Assembly: GCA_902781245.1 (NCBI GenBank)
Contig: CACZIP010000108.1
Location: 1 to 6,948 of the forward strand
DNA: 6,948 nt
Reading direction: 5' to 3'
From: an uncultured Coriobacteriaceae bacterium
GTDB taxonomy: Bacteria > Actinomycetota > Coriobacteriia > Coriobacteriales > Eggerthellaceae
In this document: in pieces, positions 1 through 6,948 of the stretch
Layout of the letters: the number at the start of each line of letters is the position of its first letter
Numbering within the stretch: the stretch's first letter is position 1
Notes under the pieces: model-generated
The model's database searches: none
What the model was told of the DNA's origin: nothing
Seen by the model: only the letters and a program-made list of their open reading frames with translations
Position numbers and translations under genes: made by a program

Positions 1-752
1 CTGCAGCGCAGGAGGCATTGTCGAAGCTTTGCCTGAGCGCTCAGGCGCCTGTGTCTGAAGGACGCATCTTCGTCGCGCATACAGTGGACGACCGCATTGA
101 GAACTTCTACATGCGCTCGATCGTGGGGACCGGCCCCGGCGGCTTCAGGTCGATGTTGTACCTGAACGGGCAGGTCGCGCGTCCGCTGCTCGACTGCGGA
201 CGGCAGGAGCTGCGCGATTACATCAACGATTTGGCCGAAAGCGGCGCCGATGTTGCGCGCGACGATGATGGAAAGCTGTGGCGCGATGACGCCACGAATG
301 CGCACACGGACCGCTTCCGCGCGTTCGTGCGCCACGAAATCGTGCCATTGGCGAAAGAGCGGAATCCTCGGCTCGACGAGACGCTCATGCGCACGATGAA
401 CCTGATTGCCGACGAGGACGACATGCTCGACGAAATGGCGGAAAACCTCGTGGAGCAACATGTTGTCTGGCTCGAGCCGGCGGAGGAGGGCTGCGTGCTC
501 TCGCCTTGGCTTGCCGCCGAGCGCATGCCATTGCAGCGTCGCATCGCCGTCAAGGTGCTCGAGCGCCTGCTCGGCTCGAATGCGCGCATCGAAACCGCAT
601 CAGTCGACGCGGTGCTTGCGGGCTTTGAATCTGGAAAGCCCATCAGCGGCTATGTAGCCAATATTCAGGGCAATCTTGCAGTCAGCGCCAATCGGAACGG
701 TGTGCGCATCGAGCCGATGGCGTCGTTCCGCATGCGCAGGAAGAAACAGTAA
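1..752 (+). CDS. tilS: tRNA(Ile)-lysidine synthetase TilS, 3' part (5' end outside window)
   Basis: TilS uses ATP to attach lysine to C34 of the CAU anticodon of a minor tRNA-Ile, so that it reads AUA; it acts in the cytoplasm. The reading frame is open from base 3 to the TAA at 750-752, so the gene enters from upstream and the N-terminal PP-loop motif (SGGxDS) is not in the window. What is visible is the rest of the N-type ATP-pyrophosphatase domain: a HTxDD motif at about 78-92, the GTG and GGF residues just after it, an RPLLD stretch near 180, and WRDDATN at 279-299 followed by RFRAFVRHEIVP, which matches the family's W-x-D-[ST]-N...R-x-x-[IV]-R-x-x-x-[IL]-P pattern. A helical TilS-type domain follows. 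Two usual residues differ: the Q of DDQ is R, and the R of RGTG is V. A TTG at 18 could be read as a start but cuts into the domain, so I reject it. The gene probably shares a transcript with maf, 41 nt downstream. Confidence 0.9.
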   Translation, partial: AAQEALSKLCLSAQAPVSEGRIFVAHTVDDRIENFYMRSIVGTGPGGFRSMLYLNGQVARPLLDCGRQELRDYINDLAESGADVARDDDGKLWRDDATNAHTDRFRAFVRHEIVPLAKERNPRLDETLMRTMNLIADEDDMLDEMAENLVEQHVVWLEPAEEGCVLSPWLAAERMPLQRRIAVKVLERLLGSNARIETASVDAVLAGFESGKPISGYVANIQGNLAVSANRNGVRIEPMASFRMRRKKQ

Positions 753-793
753 CCAAGAAGAATCATCCTTTTGGTTAGTGGGAAGATGACAAG

Positions 794-1417
794 ATGAATG
801 AAGCAATCGATATAGTGCTTGCAAGCGCATCCCCGCGGCGCAGGCAATTGCTCGAGGATGCGGGTTTGAAGTTTCGTGTCCACGCGGTCGACGCTGACGA
901 GACGCTCGACGACAGCTTGGTCGAGCAGCCGCTCGAAGCGGTGAAGAAGCTTGCCGAGCGAAAGGCGAGGGCGGCTGTCGAAGAGCTCGTCGACGACGAG
1001 TACGATGGAACGATGGTCGTCATCGGCTCGGACACCATGGTTGTGCTGAGGGGCGAGATCTTCGGCAAGCCCGTTGACGCCGCAGACGCGGAGCGCATGC
1101 TCCGTGCCCTGTCAGGGTGCGGCCATGATGTGAACACTGCAGTGTCGGTCTGGGTGGTGCATGCTCCGAAAGGCCAGGACGTTGGCCTGTTCTACCGCAC
1201 GTTCGTCGATACGACGTACGTGTACTTCAAGGATCTGACCGAAGAGCAGATTGCAACCTACATCGCGAGTGGAGATCCGTTCGACAAGGCAGGATCCTAT
1301 GGCATTCAATCGGGTGCCGGGGCTTTCGTCGACCACATCGAGGGTGCTCTCGACACCGTTATCGGGTTTCCCGTCGAGCGGCTTCGAGAAGAGTTCCCTG
1401 ATATATTTCTGTCATAA
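794..1417 (+). CDS. maf: Maf family nucleoside triphosphate pyrophosphatase
   Basis: Maf proteins are cytoplasmic pyrophosphatases that hydrolyse dTTP, UTP and modified nucleotides to monophosphates, and are linked to septum inhibition and house-cleaning of nucleotide pools. The 207-residue product has the family length. Visible motifs are LASASPRR (residues 9-16, the nucleotide-binding loop), DADET (33-37, with the conserved Glu37), SDT (79-81, holding the catalytic Asp80), FGKP (90-93), RMLRALSG (101-108), and GDPFDKAGSYGIQ (160-172). The GIQ near the C-terminal third favours the YhdE-like (dTTP/UTP) branch over the YceF-like branch; this is inference from one motif. The ATG at 794 is preceded by GGGAAG at 780-785, eight bases upstream, a usable ribosome binding site. 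One deviation is Cys in SGCGH, where SGR is usual. The 41-nt spacing from tilS suggests cotranscription; the large inverted repeat begins immediately after the stop codon. Confidence 0.93.
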   Translation: MNEAIDIVLASASPRRRQLLEDAGLKFRVHAVDADETLDDSLVEQPLEAVKKLAERKARAAVEELVDDEYDGTMVVIGSDTMVVLRGEIFGKPVDAADAERMLRALSGCGHDVNTAVSVWVVHAPKGQDVGLFYRTFVDTTYVYFKDLTEEQIATYIASGDPFDKAGSYGIQSGAGAFVDHIEGALDTVIGFPVERLREEFPDIFLS

Positions 1418-1506
1418 CCGGCGAAGTGGCACACCGCTCCCTGGGAATGCTGTGCCACTTTCGGAATGGCACAGCATTCCCAGGGAGCGGTGTGCCACTT
1501 CGTCGG
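1418..1506. repeat. Long inverted repeat: 40-nt arms, 9-nt loop (REP/MITE-like)
   Basis: Arms 1418-1457 and 1467-1506 are reverse complements over 40 positions with a single mismatch (G1421 against T1503, which would be a G·U pair in RNA). Thirty-six consecutive pairs (1422-1457 with 1467-1502) are perfect. The loop is the 9 nt at 1458-1466. Each arm is itself an inverted repeat: AAGTGGCACA at 1424-1433 is mirrored by TGTGCCACTT at 1451-1460, around a 17-nt core, and the second arm carries TGGCACA (1467-1473) and TGTGCCA (1491-1497). The element is therefore two opposed copies of one unit and could fold as one long hairpin or as two short ones. It begins on the base after the maf stop. No T-run follows, so it is not a canonical intrinsic terminator, though the transcript would fold very stably and could block transcription or be cut by RNase III. 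The build resembles dispersed palindromic elements (REP/BIME or small MITEs). I see no transposase and no second copy in the window, so the class is inferred. Confidence 0.9.
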
Positions 1507-1519
1507 CATGCGAATGATT

Positions 1520-1535
1520 GCCGCTGTTGAGCGGC
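1520..1535. other. Short stem-loop in the maf–hpt spacer
   Basis: GCCGCT (1520-1525) and AGCGGC (1530-1535) form a perfect 6-bp GC-rich stem around a GTTG loop. A related dyad, GGCTGTTCAGCG (1549-1560), shares 10 of 12 bases with CGCTGTTGAGCG (1522-1533). No T-run follows the stem, so it is at best a weak terminator for the tilS-maf transcript; a protein-binding role is equally possible. The rest of 1507-1642, apart from the promoter candidate, shows nothing I can identify. Confidence 0.35.
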
Positions 1536-1579
1536 GTGTAAATATCGTGGCTGTTCAGCGCCCGTTACCGTATTGTGGT

Positions 1580-1606
1580 TTGCGTTTTAGCCGCTCATGG
1601 TAAACT
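1580..1606 (+). promoter_or_regulatory. Candidate promoter for hpt–ftsH–folPK
   Basis: TAAACT at 1601-1606 (4 of 6 matches to TATAAT) is preceded by TGG, giving an extended -10 of the TGn type. TTGCGT at 1580-1585 is a possible -35 element with a short 15-bp spacer. Transcription would start near 1613, leaving a leader of about 30 nt before the GTG of hpt. TTTAAT at 1612-1617 is a better -10 by itself (5 of 6) but has no fitting -35. The local base composition is clearly more AT-rich than the flanking genes, which supports a promoter somewhere in 1570-1620. Confidence 0.4.
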
Positions 1607-1642
1607 TTCTCTTTAATGTTCAAACGAGAAAAGGCGTGAATC

Positions 1643-2194
1643 GTGCATAAGGACATCAAGGAAATCCTCTACGCTGAAAGCGAGATCAAGGCCCGCGTTG
1701 CCGAAATCGGCGGTGCTCTGACCGACAAGTATTCCGCAATCGCCGATGCAGGCGAGCCGGTTGTGCTCGTGTCGGTGCTCCGCGGAGCTGCCATCTTCAT
1801 GGCGGACCTGGCTCGTGCTACCGAAATCCCGCTCGAGATGGACTATATGGCCCTCTCTTCCTATGGGAGCGGCACGAAGAGCTCCGGCGTCGTGAAGATC
1901 GTGAAGGACCTCACGTCTAGCATAGAGGGCAAGCATGTCATCATCGCTGAGGACATCCTCGACTCGGGTTTGACGCTCCAGTTCCTTCTCGAGAACCTGC
2001 AGTCGCGCAAGCCGAAATCCATCGAGGTTGTCACCTTGCTGCGCAAGCGCACCCGCGAGCAGGCGCACATCGACTGTGCGCATATCGGGTTCGAGTGTCC
2101 GGACGAGTTCATCGTCGGTTACGGGCTCGATTATGCGGAGCGTTACCGCAATTTGCCCTACATCGGCATCCTCAAGCCTGAAGTGTACGAATAA
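1643..2194 (+). CDS. hpt: Hypoxanthine phosphoribosyltransferase
   Basis: HPRT salvages hypoxanthine (and usually guanine) by transferring phosphoribose from PRPP, giving IMP or GMP in the cytoplasm. The 183-residue length is normal for bacterial HPRT. Visible features are the SVLRGAAIF segment (44-52, the position of the pyrophosphate-binding loop), the flexible loop SSYGSGTKSSG (72-82), the PRPP-binding motif IIAEDILDSGLTL (100-112, with acidic residues E103, D104 and D107), and the purine-pocket and C-terminal stretch DEFIVGYGLDYAERYRNLPY (154-173). Where many bacterial enzymes have LLDKP, this one has LLRKRT, closer to the LVKRT of the human enzyme; the lysine is kept. The start is GTG at 1643: AAAAGG at 1629-1634 lies eight bases upstream, and the conserved N-terminal helix begins directly after it. 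The GTG at 1636 is out of frame and soon stops. hpt leads the hpt-ftsH-folPK group, with 33 nt to ftsH. Confidence 0.95.
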   Translation: MHKDIKEILYAESEIKARVAEIGGALTDKYSAIADAGEPVVLVSVLRGAAIFMADLARATEIPLEMDYMALSSYGSGTKSSGVVKIVKDLTSSIEGKHVIIAEDILDSGLTLQFLLENLQSRKPKSIEVVTLLRKRTREQAHIDCAHIGFECPDEFIVGYGLDYAERYRNLPYIGILKPEVYE

Positions 2195-2227
2195 GCACCA
2201 CGCAACGGACCACAAGAAAGACACCAC

Positions 2228-4638
<2,411 letters not shown>

Positions 4639-4639
<1 letters not shown>

Positions 4640-5949
4640 TGACCTGGCATTGCGCCTCGTACGAATTCGATGAAAGGATGCCCATTGTGATGGGCATCCT
4701 CAATGTTACGCCCGATTCGTTCTCGGATGGTGGGCAGCACAATGCGCTTGGTGATGCGCTCGAACACGCGCATCGCATGCTCGACGAAGGCGCTGCCATC
4801 ATCGATGTGGGAGGCGAGTCCACGCGTCCGGGTAGCGACGAGGTGTCCATCGGCGAAGAGATCGACCGCGTTATCGATGTCGTTCGTGTGCTTTCCGATG
4901 AAGGCGTGTGCGTGAGCATCGACACGCGCCATGCCGAAGTAGCCCGTGCTGCTGTTGAGATGGGCGCTTCGATCATCAATGACGTCTCGGGCTTCCGCGA
5001 CCCTGCCATGGTCAAAGTCGCCACCGAGTGCGATGCTGGTCTTGTGGTCATGCATATGAAGGGCGAGCCCAAGACCATGCAAAACGACCCCCAGTACGAC
5101 GACGTAGTTGCTGAAGTGCGCGATTATCTTCGCAATAGGGGAGCAGAGCTCGAAGCTGCCGGCATTGCGCATGATCGTATTTGCATCGATCCTGGTCCGG
5201 GTTTCGGCAAGACGCCGAGCCAGACGCTCGAAATGGTGCGCAACTACCATGAGTTCGCACGTTTGGGTTATCCGCTCATGGCGGCGTTCTCCCGCAAGAG
5301 CTTCATCGGCTATGCCTACCATATCGACAATCCGGCCGAGCGCGATGCGGCTTCTGCTGCAGAGGCTTTGCTCGCCTGCGAACTCGGCGCTTCGGTCGTG
5401 CGGACCCACAACGTCGCGATGACGGTCAAGGCGCTGAAGGACTTGCGTCCACTCATCGTGCTCAGCCTCGGGTGCAACATCGCGCTCGTCGGCAATCCCG
5501 GCGAAGAGCAGGAGGGCAAGATCGCCCAGCTCAACCAGGCGATCACCCAGCTGTGCTCATTGCCCGACTCGCAGATCATCGACATCTCGAGTTTCTATTC
5601 GAGCGAACCGGCCTACTACGAAGACCAGGAGGAGTTCGTGAACGCCATCGTGCTCATGCGGTGCGGTGTTGCCCCCCGCGAACTGCTCGACTACCTCCAC
5701 GCTATCGAGAACAGCCTGGGTCGTGTACGCACAATCGCGAACGGTCCGCGCACGTGTGACATCGACATCGTGGATTACCAGATGTACGTTGTCGATAACG
5801 AAGTGCTCACACTCCCTCATCCACGCATCCTCGAGCGCGATTTCGTCGTAAAGCCGCTCATGGAGCTTAGGCCGAACTTCATGTTCGCCGATGATCGGGT
5901 TCTTTCCGACGAATTCGTTGCATACGGAAAGGCCGAAAGGATCCGATAG
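4639..5949 (+). CDS. folPK: Fused dihydropteroate synthase / HPPK (FolP-FolK)
   Basis: The 436-residue protein joins two folate enzymes. Residues about 15-268 are dihydropteroate synthase (FolP), which condenses 6-hydroxymethyl-dihydropterin pyrophosphate with p-aminobenzoate. Motifs: MGILNVTPDSFSDGG (18-32), ESTRPG (60-65), SIDT (93-96), NDVSG (114-118), MHMKGEP (138-144), DPGPGFGK (184-191), FSRKSFIG (217-224, with the pterin-binding Lys), and RTHNV (255-259), where RxHDV is usual. Residues about 272-430 are HPPK (FolK), which makes that pyrophosphate from ATP: VLSLGCN (274-280), SSFYSSEP (317-324), GRVR (361-364), GPRTCDIDIV (369-378, with the two magnesium-binding Asp residues 374 and 376), LPHPR (392-396) and ER-FVVKPL (399-407). 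The domains abut with almost no linker and there is no stop or frameshift between them. The FolK start has extra residues after GCN compared with the usual GSNLGD. The ATG at 4639 is preferred over the in-frame ATG at 4678 because of its good ribosome binding site and the overlap with ftsH. No folB or folE is adjacent. Confidence 0.95.
4675..4700 (+). other. Perfect 11-bp stem-loop in the first codons of folP
   Basis: AGGATGCCCAT (4675-4685) and ATGGGCATCCT (4690-4700) are exact reverse complements around a TGTG loop. The structure begins 36 nt after the A of the folPK start codon and covers codons 13 to 21, including an in-frame ATG at 4678. The right arm encodes the conserved MGIL of dihydropteroate synthase. 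No T-run follows. It could slow ribosomes, hide the internal ATG or mark an mRNA processing point; function is inference only. Confidence 0.6.
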
Positions 5950-5983
5950 CGAACGCGTGCAGAAGCTTGCTTCCATTTGGTTG

Positions 5984-5989
5984 TATAAT
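5984..5989 (+). promoter_or_regulatory. Candidate -10 box of a bioY promoter
   Basis: A perfect TATAAT sits at 5984-5989 in an AT-rich part of the 101-nt gap between folPK and bioY. No good -35 lies 16-18 bases upstream; the only similar hexamer, TTGCTT (5967-5972), is too close (11 bp). Transcription would start near 5996 and leave a leader of about 55 nt. This suggests that bioY is transcribed independently of the folate gene. Confidence 0.5.
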
Positions 5990-6013
5990 CAAGTGGGACA
6001 AAAATGGTACGTA

Positions 6014-6027
6014 TATGTGATGACATA
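6014..6027. promoter_or_regulatory. Small dyad in the bioY leader, possible operator
   Basis: TATGT (6014-6018) and ACATA (6023-6027) are perfect inverted repeats around GATG. The dyad lies just downstream of the predicted start of transcription, a place where a repressor could block bioY. It does not match the BirA or BioQ operator patterns that I know, and a 5-bp dyad can occur by chance, so this is weak. Confidence 0.2.
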
Positions 6028-6050
6028 ACTCGGTAGTTGCGGGGGTTATT

Positions 6051-6641
6051 ATGGGACAAGCAGAACGAGCGTCGACCAAAGCGGTAAAGCCGCTTGCGGC
6101 AACCGAGTCGCGCACCAGGTCGATTGCGTTCGTCGCGCTGTCGATTGCCATCATCGCCGTTTCGGCGTGGGTGACGATTCCCATAGGCCCTGTGCCCTTC
6201 ACGCTGCAGATGTTTGCTGTCACATTCGCCATAATCGTGCTCACACCCAAGCAAGCGCTTGCAGCCATCGCGGGCTATCTTGCACTCGGCGCGATTGGGG
6301 TGCCGGTGTTTTCGGGCATGCGCGGAGGAATCGGTGTCTTGCTCGGGTTCACTGGCGGTTTCCTGTGGGGCTATCTTGTGGGCGTTGCGCTTGCAGTGGC
6401 TTTCCTCGCGCTCATGCGCTCGCGTGGCATTGACAACTTTGCCACCTGCGTAGTCGCAGGCATCATCTTTACGCTCGTTGCATACGTGTGCGGTTGGGCG
6501 CAGTACATGGCGGTTGCGAACGTCGGCCCGCTCGCTTCGTTTGCGGTGACGGTCGCTCCCTTCATCGTCGTCGACCTCATCAAGATCGTGGCTGCAACTG
6601 CCGCTGCACGAGCGGTCGTGAATGCGCTTTCTCTGCGCTAA
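6051..6641 (+). CDS. bioY: BioY, biotin-binding S component of an ECF transporter
   Basis: BioY is the membrane protein that binds biotin and, with an energy-coupling module (EcfT plus two ATPases), imports it. The 196 residues include a polar N-terminus of about 23 residues and then about six membrane segments (roughly 25-43, 50-66, 69-87, 96-122, 131-156, 161-189). Family motifs seen are IPIGPVPFTLQMF (43-55), GAIGVPVFSGMRGG (80-93), GFTGGFLWGYLVG (99-111), and PFIVVDLIKIVAA (170-182). The ATG at 6051 follows a GGGGG run at 6041-6045, five bases upstream, an acceptable ribosome binding site. No ecfA, ecfT, bioM or bioN gene is adjacent on this side, so it probably shares a housekeeping ECF module encoded elsewhere, or works alone as some BioY proteins are reported to do. 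The next gene converges on it; the 12-nt gap contains no clear terminator. Confidence 0.93.
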   Translation: MGQAERASTKAVKPLAATESRTRSIAFVALSIAIIAVSAWVTIPIGPVPFTLQMFAVTFAIIVLTPKQALAAIAGYLALGAIGVPVFSGMRGGIGVLLGFTGGFLWGYLVGVALAVAFLALMRSRGIDNFATCVVAGIIFTLVAYVCGWAQYMAVANVGPLASFAVTVAPFIVVDLIKIVAATAAARAVVNALSLR

Positions 6642-6653
6642 AAGCCGGCGCTT

Positions 6654-6948
6654 CTATCGATCGAACTCGACGAGCCTGCGGAAGCGGTCGCTTGTGTCTA
6701 TCAATTCGGCGGGGGAGCCGTCGAGATCCAACCGTCCGTCTTCAATGAAGACAACGCGGTCGAAGCGCTCAATCTGTGCAAGGTGATGTGTGATCACGAT
6801 AAGCGTGCGCCCTTCGCATGTCGCGAACAAAGTGTCGAGCAACTGGCTTTCCGTGATGGGGTCAAGCGCTGCGAACGGCTCGTCGACGAGCACTATCTCA
6901 GAGTCGGCTGCGAGCACGCGGGCAAGGGCGATACGATGCGCCTCACCG
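6654..6948 (-). CDS. cydC: ABC exporter ATP-binding domain, C-terminal end, probably CydC (5' end outside window)
   Basis: The - strand frame is open from the window end to a TAG at 6654-6656, giving the last 97 residues of an ABC ATPase. It starts within the signature motif (GEAHRIALAR, the leading Ser-Gly being cut off), followed by the Walker B EIVLVDEP, the D-loop AALDP, the H-loop ITHH, and a C-terminus with FIEDGRLDLDGSPAEL and ending RRLVEFDR. ITHHL followed by a short IExFDRVxFIEDGR stretch and an ending in a round of Arg and Leu residues resembles CydC of the heterodimeric CydDC exporter, which sends cysteine or glutathione across the membrane and is needed for cytochrome bd assembly. 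The CydC call rests on this ending only; another fused permease-ATPase exporter is possible. A GTG at 6917 could be taken as a start but lies in the middle of the ATPase core. Confidence 0.7.
   Translation of the reverse strand, partial: GEAHRIALARVLAADSEIVLVDEPFAALDPITESQLLDTLFATCEGRTLIVITHHLAQIERFDRVVFIEDGRLDLDGSPAELIDTSDRFRRLVEFDR

Noticed and set aside
751..776. Hairpin between tilS and maf (AACCAA/TTGGTT plus three more pairs with one bulge)
   Set aside because: The stem is AU-rich with a bulge, has no T-run after it, and overlaps the tilS stop; too weak to call a terminator or attenuator.
1134..1145. Perfect 12-bp palindrome ACACTGCAGTGT inside maf
   Set aside because: About one or two such 12-bp palindromes are expected by chance in a window of this size, and it lies in conserved coding sequence.
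1306..1509. Small - strand open frame across the inverted repeat
   Set aside because: It is produced by the repeat plus the end of maf read backwards; no ribosome binding site or family, and likely a spurious ORF that recurs wherever the repeat occurs.
5962..5973. GAAG/CTTC hairpin after folPK as a terminator
   Set aside because: Only four pairs and no following T-run; not enough for an intrinsic terminator.
5984..6004. BirA-type operator (TTGT...ACAA) over the bioY -10 box
   Set aside because: Only four bases on each side match and the spacing and flanks do not fit the known BirA operator pattern.
6642..6653. Possible bidirectional terminator between the convergent bioY and cydC-like genes
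   Set aside because: AAGC/GCTT gives only four pairs and no T-tract on either strand.

Overview
This window looks like a conserved housekeeping stretch from a fairly GC-rich actinobacterium. The core order tilS–hpt–ftsH–folP–folK is the typical actinobacterial arrangement (tilS–hpt–ftsH–folE–folP–folB–folK), with changes. The Gln/Pro-rich FtsH tail also fits that phylum. A maf gene between tilS and hpt, the missing folE and folB, and a solitary bioY facing a cydC-like gene suggest a Coriobacteriia/Eggerthellaceae-type host. That placement is inference from gene content and needs a similarity search.

Layout. Positions 1-752 hold the 3' part of tilS (tRNA-Ile lysidine synthetase), cut by the window start. 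A 41-nt gap leads to maf (794-1417). The 225-nt space from 1418 to 1642 begins right after the maf stop codon with a near-perfect 89-nt inverted repeat. It continues with a smaller stem-loop and ends with a probable promoter for hpt. Then come hpt (1643-2194), ftsH (2228-4639) and a fused folP-folK gene (4639-5949), all on the + strand with gaps of 33 and -1 nt, probably one operon. A second, independent promoter region (5950-6050) precedes bioY (6051-6641). On the - strand, converging on bioY with 12 nt between the stop codons, lies the 3' end of an ABC exporter gene, most likely cydC, cut by the window end.

How the genes fit together. TilS (AUA decoding), HPRT (purine salvage) and FtsH (membrane protein quality control) are a widely conserved cluster. 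The folate gene is translationally coupled to ftsH. It supplies two consecutive-pathway activities, HPPK (FolK) and DHPS (FolP), on one chain in the order DHPS then HPPK. BioY is the biotin-binding S component of an ECF importer; no EcfA or EcfT partner is present here. 

I see no mobile element genes, CRISPR array, tRNA or rRNA. The most unusual sequence is non-coding: the 89-nt inverted repeat behind maf, made of two opposed copies of a unit that is itself an inverted repeat. Next are a perfect 11-bp stem-loop inside the first codons of folP and the fused DHPS-HPPK architecture. The coding genes themselves are ordinary, and I found no convincing new multi-gene system.
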